From assembly GCA_004026145.2 (NCBI GenBank), contig CP034992.1:5796135-5860134 (forward strand): a DNA stretch of 64,000 nt, given 5' to 3'. This stretch comes from Takifugu bimaculatus. Taxonomy: Eukaryota > Chordata > Actinopteri > Tetraodontiformes > Tetraodontidae. Shown here in pieces: positions 10,996 to 24,100 of the stretch. The first letter of the stretch is position 1. Each line of letters starts with the position of its first letter. Both the position numbers and the translations under genes were made by a program. Under the pieces are notes generated by a model. The model worked only from the letters and a program-made list of their open reading frames with translations. It did no database searches and had not been told where the DNA came from.

Positions 10996-11788
10996 TCCGA
11001 AAAGGAATCATCCGACCCGTCTCTTTTTAAGTGAAATGAAACCCAATACATTCACTGCAAACAGGTTTGTCAAGGTATTACAAAGAAATTGAGTGATAGT
11101 ATGTTGTCATCCCTGTTTCGCCTCTCCTGTGAAACCTGTGGTATCATGTATCATCCTTTACCGTGTTCTGGTTATGCAAGGACTCTCTTTTCTCCGTTTC
11201 CTGTCAGCGTTGTTCCAGTCCCTCTTTCAGCCCCATAATAGATGCCAGAAGGTGCCAGTCGAGCCTCAAGCTAGATGAATCCAGCCTTTGAATACACCGG
11301 CAGGTGGATGACTGTTTCCAGCCCAGCGGATGGACAGTTGTTGACAGAGGATGTTTTTGTTGCTAAGTCGAATTAAAATAAAAGTCCATTCAGCCGAGTC
11401 TGGTTTTCTAAAACGACTCTTCACAGACACCTCCGTCAACTTGGCCTTGACTAAGCATTTGCATAATTGGAGTAGCGGGAGGTTCTGCCAGGCACAGCCT
11501 GCCCTGTTTCTGAAGTGTTTGTACATCAGGTTGTGTAGCGGTCGGTAAAAAGCATTCAAGGCCCCAAAAGCTATCAAACACCAGGATGAGATGCTTGGAG
11601 GTTGTCATATTGCTGGTTTTGTTCATGTGTAGTAACAGTACTGGATTAGCATTACATTAGCTTAAAGCAAGGCAGGAACAGGAAATAGTGTGTGGCAGAG
11701 CTTAAAAAGTTAAGTTAAAAAGTTAATAGGTCACTAACACACTCAGTTTGTTGCATAAGAGGAATATGAGTCAGTGAAGAGATGTGGT

Positions 11789-13521
11789 CCTAAGAAAGGC
11801 GAGGTTGGGTGAGAGCCATTGTTGCAGTGCTTGTTACATAACCGCCATGATGCTTACGGCCTAAATGTCACAAGGGAACGCTGTGTGAGGGCACAGTAGG
11901 ATGACCCTGGGTTTGTCCTTGGAGACAGAGCTGAGGCTTTGTCTCCTCTCTCCGTGGAAGGCAACAAACCCACTCGCTGCTCCCTGAACGGGCCGGCGTC
12001 ACACTGCCATCGTTGTTTCTCTGCGGTATCCGTGCGAATGCTGCTCAAACCACTGTTGCTCTTTCTGTGCAGCGTGCCGACCTTTGCGAATGCTGGGGGA
12101 ACCATCCTGCGTCACCGCATCAAAGCCGCGTTTGAGGATTTCTATTGTCTCCGTCCAACAATGCTCAAGTGCTGGCTGACCTTCCAGTTCTTTCCTAGAA
12201 GAGACAAAGGATAAATATGGAGGAGAATTTCAAACACTGTTCTCACCGACTGTCCACCTGCTCTGCACGTTTGAGCCAAATCAAGTTTCTGCTTGGTGCA
12301 TTAACAAAACCTTTTTAGTTTTCATTTATTTCATTTTCACCAGTTTTCGAATGTCCCTATTGTAGTATAACATTGTGGTTTATGACAGGCTTAAGTTTTG
12401 GAACACTCCATATATTAGTGAGTCAGCATCTACTTGTCATACAGAGTGCAATGAGTGTTAATCCTTCAGCCACATACAGTCACCTCATAGGACTAATTTT
12501 TATGTTAATCACCCTGGACTCATTTTCAAATATGCCAGAATGGCTCTTAACCAGTAATATTTGTATAAAGCAAGTAACATCTGTCCAACTAGTTTACATT
12601 CTGTTTTTTAAGGCTTTTTTGAGGGTCCTTGTGATGAAGCATTAATGTGTTTATATTTAGCCTTTCGTCATCCACGCTTCAGGCAGTTGTTGGTACTCCC
12701 GGCTGATTGTGATTCCATCTCTGCCTCTCTCATTTCTAGCCCCATATTTTCATCTCTCTGCCCATGGCTTTTCTTTCTCTCCTGATAATAGTCACCACTT
12801 TAACTATTTTTGGCAAAACAGGACCCAGTTTCGGCCCTTGAATCCCAGAGAATTTGATGATTGTTCCTTCTGACTGGTCAAATACCCGACTGGTCTGTCT
12901 GGCACACTCTCTGGATGTGCGCACGAGGCATATTTCCCTTAGAAACAATAACTTTTTCTTTGGGCCAGACTCCAGCTTCAAAGGTCTGTTATAGTTTTTG
13001 GTGGCTGGAGGATGCACTTAAGCAAATTCCTACATGGCAAAAGCACTATCAGGGGAGAAGAGGCCAGCGACATGGAAACAACTCTTCTATTTTTGGGCTG
13101 TTTTTGTTTGTGCACATGTCAGCACTTGAGGAAGTCTGTCTAGAGTTGTGCCAAATGCAGGTAGACAGCAGCCTCTCTGAGCCAGACAGATTTCCGACCC
13201 TTAGTGTGCCAGGTAGAGTTTGTATGTCGTGTCCTGTTTTCAGGTTGCTATGAGCCCATCACGAGGACGATGTCAAGGGGAGGGTCTAATTTAGAAACCT
13301 TTTTAGACACGCACATTTGCGATGGTTAATTAAATTCTCCACTGCGCCGTCCCTGTATCACTGCATGTATATCTTTAAACAGGATCAGAAGGCTCATCCC
13401 AGTGGAGGGGCAGGAATGCAACATGGACTCATGCACTTCACTCACACCTAGCTAAGGTAAATGTTTTGGGGCTGTGGGAAGACTCCATCTGGAGAAAACA
13501 TGTAGTCAGCTGTTTTCACCT
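11789..13521. other. unique sequence downstream of the duplication, no gene recognised
   Basis: Several short open frames exist on both strands, for example 11939-12214 (+) with a leucine-rich stretch and 12861-13253 (+). None has recognisable motifs, splice partners or family likeness. Confidence 0.5.
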
Positions 13522-13631
13522 GTCAGGATGGCCGAGCGGTCTAAGGCGCCAGACTCAAGGGATGAATGCCTTCCACACCAGGGGTTTCTGGTCTCCCGAT
13601 GGAGGCGTGGGTTCAAATCCCACTCCTGACA
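13522..13631 (+). tRNA. tRNA-Leu(CAA) with intron
   Basis: Acceptor stem GTCAGGA pairs with TCCTGAC, discriminator A at 13631. The A box (TGGCCGAGCGG) and B box (GGTTCAAATCC) are good. The anticodon CAA is at 13556-13558 and a 26-nt intron (about 13560-13585) lies one base 3' of the anticodon, as in vertebrate tRNA-Leu(CAA) genes. The mature length is 84 nt, with the long variable arm of leucine tRNAs. A TTTT polymerase III terminator follows at 13638-13641. Confidence 0.93.
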
Positions 13632-14427
13632 AGTGCATTTTGAAAATTTGATGGGATTATCTTAAATCACCCACACAGCTGATTGTAACAGATCTTAACT
13701 CATATTAGAGAAAGAGAGTCACGAAATGATGCTGAGCTACAGTCGATGCGGAGCACTCGGAGGCAAACAGTGCACCGAGCCAATGAGGACAGAGCTCTGC
13801 ATCAACAGCCTCTTTAGGAGGGGTGTGTGGACGTGCTCGTCAGTAATCCTCGGACATGTGCACCCTCCCTCACGTGCACACACAAGTACTGCAGTGCAGA
13901 GCTCGGCTGTGGCACAGAAACACGCTGCGCTGCTGCCAGCCTGGAACCTCTCAGCCAACATTCAAGCCCACACAGTCTGTAAAGAAACCCTACGTTTGGA
14001 ATCTCACAGCTTTCTCACTTTGCCCTCGTGCAACTTTATGGCATAACTGTGGTATGGAAGCACTGACTGAAACAGAAACACCAAGAGACATCTCTATATA
14101 TGTGGCCTACTTAGGGGTTTTGTCAGTAGAACAGAAGAAATAGAATAAACACTGTAAAACTAAAATAAAATACAGCATGTTAGTGTCTGACTGATCAAAA
14201 CATGCCACTGGGGATGTTTACGGGCCTTCCCTAGTTTGGTAAGAAAAGCAGACAGTTGCAAAGAGCTCTATCAAACTGATATGTTTCCATATAAGGCAGC
14301 TTAAATCAATCTACAGATATAAAGCATTTCCAGGACAACGTTTGATTTTATTTGTGCACTTGTTAACCAGGAAACATTACAGCAGCACAAAAAGGCATGT
14401 GGCAGATGGAACGAAATAAATTTTCAG

Positions 14428-14428
<1 letters not shown>

Positions 14429-14467
<39 letters not shown>
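14429..14467. repeat. (TG)n microsatellite
   Basis: About 19 TG units, followed by TCTG/TGTC imperfect repeats to about 14478. Confidence 0.95.
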
Positions 14468-14468
<1 letters not shown>

Positions 14469-15597
14469 TGTGTCTGTGCTCATTATAACACTGCACCTTA
14501 GCCTGTGAGTCGCTGTAACTCTACCCCACGTTAGAGATTTAAGTTACCATTTTGTGATATGGCACGTCTGTGGGCTTTTTCCATGGATTAATATTTATCT
14601 GTTGGCAGTCAACAGGGGACCGAGTCAGTGTGAGGGAGCTGATTTGCTGTATTAGATATCCTGTTTGAACCGGTTGCATGCCCTCTCACAGCACAATGAT
14701 CACATTTCTTTTAATATGATGGTAATAGGTCTCAGGTTTGGGCTTCATATTTCCCTCAGTGCATTCCGTATAAGCCAGTTGCGTCTCCATCCCATTGTTG
14801 TTGTGCGTAACTAACTTACTATCGGTGTGTGGCTATTATTGAGCTTGAATGTATGTTGTCAACCATGAGACGGTCTGGGTACATGAAAGCTGTTTGGAAA
14901 TGCAGAGCATTCCGAGTGTCTGGAATGAGCTCTGGTCTGGAGAGTTTCATTCAGGAAATGCCTCTGTGTTTATATCAGGGCGTAGTTTTTAATAGTATGC
15001 GATAAGGTGCACAAGTGTGTTTATTTCAGGAGTATGCGAGTCCAATGTGTCTCTGCACTTCAGGTGATGGATGCTGTTGATACATTTTGAAATGTCAAGC
15101 ATTTCATAATCTGCTGAGACACCATGGCTTGTGTTCACACAGGCAAAGGTAAACACACACATACTTCACATGGCCTTTGCCTAATGTCACGAAAGCAAGT
15201 GGTTTGAGCTGAAGGAGGCGTCATCAGGTACATCTCACCTATATATTTATTATTTTTATCAGCTTACATCACATTCATCTTATTGTTTGTGTTTGGCTAA
15301 AGCTAATTCTCTGTTAACTGCTGATAACATGAGGTTTCACGTTATTTGGAAAGCAAACAATTTAAAATTGGCTGAAATATAAAGGCTAAAATATATATAA
15401 CATATTGAAATAGAAACACAAATTATCATTTGCTTTTGAGCATGTAAATCCATAAGTTACAGAGACCATCCAATGACAGCATGCATTAGACACGCCAATC
15501 CAAGTCTCAGAGCCAGTAGCGTCCTTTCAAAACTTCACGTCAACGTGTTGAGATTAGTGGGTGCTTCTAAAGCCTACAGTGAATATTTTGGCTTCAG

Positions 15598-15705
15598 CTC
15601 TGAACAGTGAGTGGTCTATGGTGCCAGACTCAAGGGCGTTCACCTTCCAAAACAGCGGTTTCTGATCTCAAGATGGAAGCGTGGGTTCAAATCCCTCTCC
15701 TGACA
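15598..15705 (+). pseudogene. decayed second copy of the tRNA-Leu(CAA) gene
   Basis: The anticodon arm with CAA, an intron-like insert, the T arm with GGTTCAAATCC and the 3' acceptor strand TCCTGAC are kept. The 5' acceptor strand and D arm are lost or altered (GAGTGGTCTATGG where the intact gene has GAGCGGTCTAAGG). It can no longer form a full cloverleaf. It lies about 2.1 kb from the intact gene in the same orientation. Confidence 0.85.
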
Positions 15706-15990
15706 AGTGTGTTTTGAAAATGTCCCCATTGCAGAACAAATAAAAGATTATCTTATATTACCCACAAAGATTCTTAACAGGTTCTTTAACTCAAGCAAAC
15801 ATCATGAGTGACACTGAGCCTGTGAAGCACAGGTGAGGGAGAGCAAAGAGAGGCAATGAGAGCATGGATCAAGCATAAGCTGTTTGCGAGATGTCGTCGA
15901 AGAGAGCAGTGTTTTAGGGCTGTGTGTGTGTGGACGGGCATTTCGGTAATTTTTTACACACATCCTTCCTCATGTGCTTACACAAGCTCT
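15598..15990 (+). repeat. diverged local duplication of the tRNA-Leu locus (partner 13522-13890)
   Basis: Beyond the tRNA itself the flanks also match in order: GTG..TTTTGAAAAT after the 3' end, then GATTATCTTA..CACCCACA-like sequence, then a GTGTGGACG block and a CCTCACGTGC/CCTCATGTGC block followed by ACACAAG. This shows that a few hundred bases were copied as DNA, not as a retroposed tRNA. Divergence is far greater than for the Mx duplication. Confidence 0.7.
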
Positions 15991-18900
15991 ATAAATTAGT
16001 TTTGGGATCTGGTGGGTAGAACCATCGATCCTCGTCAGGGTAAGGGAGCTGATTCAGGCGACCACTGCCGAAAGGTCGGAATACACTGGTCAGATCAGCA
16101 GTCAGCTGACGGACACACACATTATTTACACAATGGCTCACACCTTTGGGCATCAACCCAACTTTGGGAAGAGAAAACTTGGAGGAAACCTTCACAGGCA
16201 CATGGAGACTATAACAACTCCAACTAGAATGAAGCCAGACTTGACAGACTATGCAGCCCCTCAACGGAAGTACCAATCTTATGTGCAGCCCTTTCTGTAG
16301 GATCGACAGTACTAGTAATAAGAAGCTAACTAATTTGCTTTAAGCCCTGCTTTAAGGTCTCCTGCAAAGGAAGAAAGAAAAGGCTGGACATCTTTAATGG
16401 ACCTAGCAGTAACCTGTGGTTAGTATAAGCCAGTCTGATCTTAACACAAACCATATCTCTATAGACTAGGACCCAATTTTATCACACTGATAAAATTACC
16501 ATGTCACACCGGTAATTCACTGTGTAGCTGACAAGTAATTTAAAGTATGCTCCACGCATATGCACAGCTTCATAGAAACTGAACCAGAACGTGTGGGTTG
16601 AACTTTGGCCTTCTTTGGAGGAGAAGAACAGAACCAAAGACCCAACAGCTCCTGTCCAGTAGAGCATAGTGCCAGAACTAGAATAACCCAGAAAAAGCAG
16701 GATTAATGTCAGGCTACACCAGGACAACACAGGGAGAATCTTCAAGTGAATAGTCTGAAGTTATAACTGGCTGACAAAATGATTATTCAAGCTGTGGTTA
16801 ATTTGACGTCACCCTCAGCAGATGTGCAATCCTGTTGCAACAATAGAAAAGTTGGTGAAACAGTGAGGAACCTATTAGCTACCAGCCAAGACTTTGTGGA
16901 GCGTTGGACTAAAGCCAGCTGAGTCTCCGTATCTAATGATTCTGAGAAACGTTGACAGTTTAAGCCTGTAACCAGGAAGTGTGTGACGGCCACATACCTG
17001 TTTCCTGTCTGGCTTGGCCGAGTCTTACAGCTTTATAGGTACTCTTGTAATTCCGTGATTACTGTCTGCCACAGATTTGCTATCCCACTTGGACTACTAA
17101 CAGGCTAAAGCAGCGGGGCAATTAGTGTTAATGTTCATTTCATACAGTCCACTATCAAAAAGTATTTGTTAACTTTTTGTGTTAGATTTGGTGAAGAAAA
17201 TCTAAATAATGCTCCCTAAAGCAATAGAGTGATACATGTTATGCCTCAGGTAATGCATTAGCTAATTTATTGACGTGATGTCATTTGTTTACCAGACCAT
17301 TTAGCAAGAAATGCTCATTGGACTGCAAAGCTGCTGGTTGCCATGCACCTTCATCAAACTTTTATGTAGCCCTTGGCTGTCTAATGCCACCCCCTCTCCC
17401 ACAGCTTTAAATTTCACCTCCTGCTTTTAGACTTGTCTCTCTTCCAGAAGCCATATTTCTTCTTAAATGGTCCTCACTGCTCCCGCTACAAGCTTCATCC
17501 TCTGCAGGAACAACTGTCGCGACATCCCTCACACTGGAATTTTACTTTCTAATCATGGATATAACATTAATGCAGTCCCTATTTCAATCATTCAGTCCAA
17601 CCCAGTCATGTATATGTGAAATGTACTTTACTCTGATTTTCACAGGACAGGGTTAGAAGGACTCTTTTCAATACCTTAACAGATAATAAATACATAGATA
17701 CAAATATGGTTTCCATACAAGTTATAAAATGGCTGCGAGCACTGTTGTGACAGTCGGAGGTCAGTCCTTGTGCATAGTTTTCAAGCTTTGTTAATGCAGA
17801 CATAAAAAGAAACTGCCACCTTTAATTGACAACTATGAGCGGCTCTCTTTTTAAAGCCTATTTTAGCAGGTGATGCTGGTCATTGCATTGTTTCCCTTGT
17901 GAGCAGCCCCCCGTGATTCCCCTGACCGTGTTTATCATATAGCAGATTTTCTATATTAATAGCAGCCCTGGAGCCTGTTATTTTTAGCAGGCCTCTGTGT
18001 TTGGTGACCCAGGAGGGTAGCAGAATTATCTGCTGTGATGTCATGTGAAGCGGCCAGTCTGGAAAATGACCCTTCAAATGAGCGCACAGGTAAGATCAGC
18101 CCTTTTTCCACTACGCTAGACAAGGTCAATCCTGCCTGGAGCCGCCTTGCTCAGATTATCTGTCTCATCCTCCACCTTTTAAAGCCCCTGGAGCCAAAAC
18201 ATGTCAGCCGCACAAAATCAAAGTATGGAAAAAATATTAGCATTGGTTAGTTAGAATTTGTAATTTTAAAAACAAAAAAAAATGCTACAAGGTTTGCTGC
18301 TCACAAGTTATATCCAGTTATGCACATATTTATGCTAAAACCTAAATCCATTTAGCACTTCTGCACTAGCTTTTGTTTCCATGCACCATGATCACCACAC
18401 AAGGACAAAAATACGCCTCATCCACCCTTCCTTCCTGTGTTCCCCTCACCCCTACTAACCATTCTTCCATTCAGGTCCTCTCATCGCTGGCATGTCAGCA
18501 GACTCCATTTATTGGACACAAAGCGTGCCGCTAAGCCTCGTGGAGCTGCTGCATCCTCGGTCCAATGGATCATTGAGCCGCTTGATAACCTTAGCGGCAA
18601 CCCACCTCTGTCTCTTCCCCTTAGCTGTTCTGTTATTGTTGATAGATAAAAGCTCACAGATTAAGTTTGAATCCTTTGATCACACGAGTGTTGATCGCAG
18701 CGATAATGTCGGAGCAGTTGTCTGCGTGCCTCTGCCTAACTAAGAATCTGGAGCAGTGGGAACCGCGCAGGTCTTAATCTTTATTAAACCTTTCAGTTAA
18801 CAGAAAATGTGCTCAAGGGCCAAGAAATGCAGCTTTTCATACAAATTAAAAGGGCCTTAGGGTGGTATCCTCACGTGTTTGCCCATAAGTTTCCTTAAAC

Positions 18901-20700
18901 GTACCGTAGTTAGAAATCTGTCCCCTGAAAGGCCGAGATCATCTCGGGAAGCAGTGTGTGCACACGCGCGGCTAGATTCCAATTTCCGGCTGGATGTTTA
19001 TCTCAGAGTCTCTGTATCCAACACTTTCCGCAACATGTGAAAAGCCCCCACTAAGTTCCCCAGCACTGGAATTTTTTCAAGGTCATGGCTTTCACTTTCC
19101 TGTCTCTCATTATCTTTCTGTGGCTCTCTGCGGTCTCTCGGTTCCACCATTTGACTGTTAGTCCTTTTCAAAATTGGTTTTTAACTCTGTAAATAAAATT
19201 GTTAGTTACAGCATAAAATGTAGCTCCTACTTCTACAGATCATCTTAAAAAACACATTCATAGTTGTTGAAGAAAGTGGCGTGTCATAAATTATGACACT
19301 GATGCCTTTCCAGCATAAGAATATTTTAAAAAAGAACCAAAATGTAACATTTGTAGGAAGAGACACAACATTTGTACATGTTGACGTGTAACTGTGGCTA
19401 TTTCATACCTCTGCCGTCCTTGGTCTATTTTCTGCATGTTCTCAGTGGGATTACAGATTAGTGTAACTCGTTCTAACTATTTCTGTACACAGGTTAATGT
19501 GCGCACATATAAAATATATGCAACTCCAACTACATGGATTAAGCAATGTTGTCGTAAATAACCTCACATGACAGGAGATGGTGAGTGACAGGCTCAATCA
19601 GATGTTTAGCCTGCCTAAAATAATCTGTGTCAAGACTGTCTTGCAGGGCGCAACACAGGGATTACAGTTTTCCACTCTGACTGCACAACAAACCTAATTT
19701 AACCCCTCTGATATCAGATTACCCTTTTAACCCCATCTCTACGGGAAGGATCAAAAATATTTCATTGTTCAATTCATTTAGCAACACACGTTAAGTAAAA
19801 TAATGGCACACTAAGATACTATAGATAAGAAGTTGAATCTCTAGTTATAGCTAGTTATAGCCGTGATCTTCCAGTACTTGTTGCCTGGTGGCTGGAGGGG
19901 AAACGGATCGTAGGACTGCGAAAAGCTGGATTTGTACATGGCAACAGCAAATATTACATCTCTTAAATGTAAATCTCATATTATACCTTATACATACCTG
20001 TTCGAAAAAGATATGTAGTCAGTTTCTTTGCCACAGTGGTTAAAAATAAGAATCAGGACTTAAAATAGATCCCTGAGGGACGCCATTTTAGGTCTCAGAC
20101 CATATCATGATACTAGCCTAAGTAAGAATGAGTTTAGGCCTCCATTTTATCACTGTGGCTTACTTTAAATAGAGGAAAAATGTACATGAAAATCCCAATA
20201 GTTGACTTTAATGGTCTAAAGTGACCCGACCTCATCAGGATCCACTTCTAATGTGTTAAATCTACAAGGATGATGGTGAATACTGGGAGAAATAAAGACA
20301 CCAAAGGCTCCTTCTTTTTTGGTGACAATGTGGGATGGATTTGTTAGTAGAGAAGCACATGTTTGTGTTAGTATGTGACTCAATTCTTTGTGTCCTGTAC
20401 TGTCTTCTGTTCCTTAATTTCTTTTTCCACCGAACCTTCTGCATATATGAGGAAGTAATGCTGCACGCTTTGCCAGATTGCTGAAACCCTGCTGACAGCT
20501 CAGGGAAAAAACAGCTGGGTTCAGCATACCCTCTGCCTTTGTTTTTATTCCTCTTGCTCTCTCTCCCTCTGTCATTCTCCTCCCACTGTTGTGTTTGCTC
20601 CCATAGTTACCACCCAACAACCTGCTTTGACTCCCTCTGATTGGTGGATTTCTTGTGATGGGGGTGGCCTGAGCGTCAGAGCTTTATCTGCTTTGGAGCA
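15991..20700. other. long intergenic stretch, no gene recognised
   Basis: No coding exon was found. The stretch 16150-16215 resembles a common fish repeat (GGAGGAAAC...GGAGAC...AACTCCA pattern), with low certainty. About 17870-18130 is a low-repeat region that could be conserved non-coding DNA. Short repeated words such as CTAGTTATAGCTAGTTATAG near 19842-19861 look like local duplications. Confidence 0.45.
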
Positions 20701-21161
20701 GCTCTCATTTCCAATCCACATCCCATCTACAGCCGAGGAATGAGCAGGAGCTGCCTTTGCTCAAGACCCCAAAACAAAAACCATTCTATCTGTGGATGTT
20801 TAGTTTGTCATCAGCTACAAGAACCGCATGACAAGGAGCTGCAAAGGACCTAAATATTCACCAAAGTGGTTGGATTATTTTATCTCTTGTCCTGTTTCGT
20901 CCTTCCTGCTCTTTGTTTTTTTGACCAACTGAACCTTAAATAGCACAGAGGAAACTGATTACCATCACAAAACTGCCTCCAAAGGCATCGTGGGAATAAT
21001 CTGGAGGAAAAAAACAACCCTGCACCGCAACCAGTCTTCTGTGAATCTGCAGTGTGCGAGCGAGTGTGTGCTTGTCCCTGCCAGATAGGGCCCCCACAAA
21101 ATTGTGTGTGCGTGTGCGAGGAGTCTAATGCCCACAGCGGTGTGGCCAGGGCCAGAGGAGG

Positions 21162-24100
21162 ATGGGTCCAGCTGTGGAGGCTCAGGCACTGAAGGCCACA
21201 GATGCAGAACAAAAGCAAAATCAGCTGCAGCACCAACAGCGTTACGTGGAGAAAGGGGTGATGCTGGAGCCTTTCGTGCACCAGGTGGGGGGACATTGCT
21301 GCGTGCTCCGCTTTGGCGAACAGACCATCTGCAAGCCCCTCATCCCCCGAGAACATCAGTTCTACAAGAGTCTGCCTGCAGCAGTGAGGAAGTTTACCCC
21401 CCAGTATCGAGGTAAGGCAAACTGGTCTTTACATCCGTGTGACAGTCGTGGTGGGTTTTGTCGTGCATCCTTTTTTTTGGGTCTGCAGCACTGTTGAGTT
21501 TGCACCTATTGTCTCTAGGTAGCTGCCAGAACAATTAACTGCAGCTTTTACCACAGAGAACCTGCATCGTTCCCCCAGTTCTGGGACACACTATAATGGA
21601 GAAACACATTCTTCCCTATTAGGATGGAGAATTCCACTCCCTTTTTAAAGGCAGGCCACATTCTAAACAAAAACGTCCACACCCATTAAATTAAATATTA
21701 AACACAGAATGACATTAGCAAACAGACCCTGCAGGACTTGGTAATCATCTCTGACACACATCACAGAGAGGTCACGTTTCATGTGTGCGTCGTCCTCTGC
21801 AGTTTTGGTGCACATCGCTGTGAGAAAAGACTGATCCTGATCTGATCTCAGAGCAGTAGCGCGACTGATCTGATGGCTCTAAGAATCTTCCTGATGCTCG
21901 CTGTCCTGTTCACCCTTGCCTTTTTGTAGAGCTCAAGACTACCTCCATGTCAGTTGTCTGTCTGTGAGTGTATGCAGTGGTTTCTGTCTGGTAAATATAG
22001 TGTTTGGATTACTTTGTACTTAAATATTTCATCTGCAATAAACAAAACTGAAGAAAATTTAGAGCCTTTTGTCATTTGTGTGTGCTGACATTTACTGAGT
22101 GACACTATGGGTGCTGTTAAACATTGCTACTTCTCTTTTCTTTGTGGGTTAAAACAGTAATTTTCCTATTGCTTTGTCATAGTTCTGTTCAGGCATTGTG
22201 AGGAAATGCATCGTAAAGGTGCAAACTGTAAGTCAAATGCGGTGAGGTCGGTGTAAAAGAGTCCTGGGCTAACAGGACCCGGTTCTGGTCACTTCTCTTC
22301 TTTAGCCATCTTTCTGTTTGCCTTTGCGTCCACTCAGGTGTGGTGTCAGTGAGCTTCGAGGAGGATGGAGAAGGGAACCTTTGCCTCATCGCATACCCAC
22401 AGAGTGACCCAGCAGCGGATCTTGAGAACAAGGACCCCCTATCTGACAGCAAACCTAAAAGTGAGGTGCATAAGTGGGGTTCAGCAGTGGCACCTCCACT
22501 GCATGTGGACAGCGAAAATTACAGCAAAGAGGCCCGAAGCCGCCACTGCAGTAAAGACAAGGCTGAGAGGTGAGATAAAAGAATAGATAGCAACAGCATC
22601 CAATCACATAAAAGCTCATTTAGGTTGAAATAAACATGATGCATTCGTGACTGAAGAGCTGTCGCACCTCCATTATGTGCTTAGAGTTCTGCTCCAGTCT
22701 GAATGGATGGAGGAGACTCACACTAATCGACCCACCACGCACGCATTGACTTACATGAGCAACCTACAGAAAAACAGGCTGTAAATACTCTGAGAGGGTG
22801 ATCCCAAGTATTGGCAGCCAGACAGATGGTCACCCCCCCCCGGGTTATATAACTGCAGCTGATGCATGGCTAGTTCTGTCTCTAACAATGATGGAAAAGA
22901 GGAAAACGTGAATTTGTTTTTACTTTATTAGTAAGATGGATGTAATCAGCTGCACTGGCTACTAATATGTGTGTGTTTTACCATCTTCAGGAAGCAGAGA
23001 CTATTGGCTGACATTTGTCTTTTGCTTGAAAAAATTCCAGTCTTCACACGGAACAGGAGGACGTGGAGCTGGAGTGGCTGCGGCAGACGGAGGTGGTCTA
23101 CTACAGACTGGAGCGCAGCCACAGCAACGCGCTGCCACAGCTCAAGCACAACCCCTGGAGCCTCAGGTGTCAGCAGCAGCACCTACAGAAGATGAAGGAG
23201 AACGCCAAGCACCGCAACCAATACAGTATCCTTTCACAGCAGCTTTTTATATTCATTGCTAACAGCGTCCCACATCGCATTGGTTATTTATTTGAGGTTA
23301 TCGAAAGGTGTGGGCTCCTTGACTCCAGCTGCAGAATTTATTTTACTGGAAAACCTGACATGGCGGCATACAATGCCCTGCGTTTTAGACCTGAAGATGG
23401 GCACGCAGCAGCATGGAGACGATGCGACTGAGGAAAAGAAAGCCGGGAAGATCCGCAAGTGTCAGCAAAGCACCGCATCCACGATTGGGGTCTGCCTGTC
23501 CGGCATGCAGGTAGAGCCCGATGCCACGGACGGCATCTGTGTTTGTATGCCTTAAAAAATAATGCAGGGAGGGATTTCTTGAATTAAATATAAGATTTGA
23601 TTGTTATTTGTATATGGATGAACAAAATCACAGAAAAATGCAAATTTAAGTTTGTCACAAGAGTGGTTTTAGAGGGGAGATGTAAACATAAAGTCTATGG
23701 AATATTTCCTGGGGATGTTTTTTGTTGTTGTTGCTGCCGTTGCCTGCAGAAGGTTCTTAATCCCAGATCAGCCATGCAGCCCTGCAACCACACCGTGGCC
23801 GCTATAGAAGTTGCATTGTTCTGTTTTACTTGGTTGTCATCTCCACATGTCTTCATCCTTTCAGGTGTACCGGTACGACACAGGTCAGCTGATGTTCATG
23901 AGCAAGTTCCACGGCCGCAGGCTGACCTTGAAGGACTTCAAGGACGCTTTATTCCAGTTCTTCCACAGCGGACACCGACTGAGACGTGAGCTCCTCTCCC
24001 CGGTGCTGCACAGGCTCAGAGATATGCAGGCCGCCCTGGAAGCCTGCGAATCCTACCGCTTTTACTCCAGCTCCCTGCTCATAATCTACGATGGGGCGTC

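Larger units (their letters stand above)
5925..11788. repeat. tandem segmental duplication, unit B (thoc7 3' fragment + Mx gene 2)
   Basis: The junction with unit A lies at 5924/5925, just after GATGTGGT, and the same octamer ends unit B at 11781-11788. The first 27 bases or so of unit B (5925-5951) have no partner in the window because unit A starts before position 1. Unit B contains only the last two exons of thoc7, a hAT insertion at 6421-7590, and a complete Mx gene. It lacks about 1.2 kb upstream of Mx that is found in unit A. Confidence 0.95.

Noticed and set aside
11266..11577. 103-codon open frame on the minus strand, present also in unit A (5401-5703)
   Set aside because: It is kept in both units only because they are recent copies; unit A already has a frame change near its start, there is no domain likeness and no splice context.
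11939..12214. 91-codon frame with a hydrophobic, signal-like stretch
   Set aside because: No splice partners, no family likeness and no conservation evidence; composition is compatible with chance.
15989..16276. 95-codon minus-strand frame near the tRNA-Leu relic
   Set aside because: The underlying DNA resembles a dispersed fish repeat and the frame has no recognised domain.
20880..21356. 158-codon minus-strand frame overlapping ip6k2 exon 1
   Set aside because: It is a mirror frame of GC-rich coding exon 1 and its leader; the plus-strand frame is the recognised kinase.
22971..23040. Earlier acceptor for ip6k2 exon 3 at about 22991
   Set aside because: It is a good-looking splice site but puts the downstream conserved residues out of frame; the acceptor ending at 23040 restores the frame.
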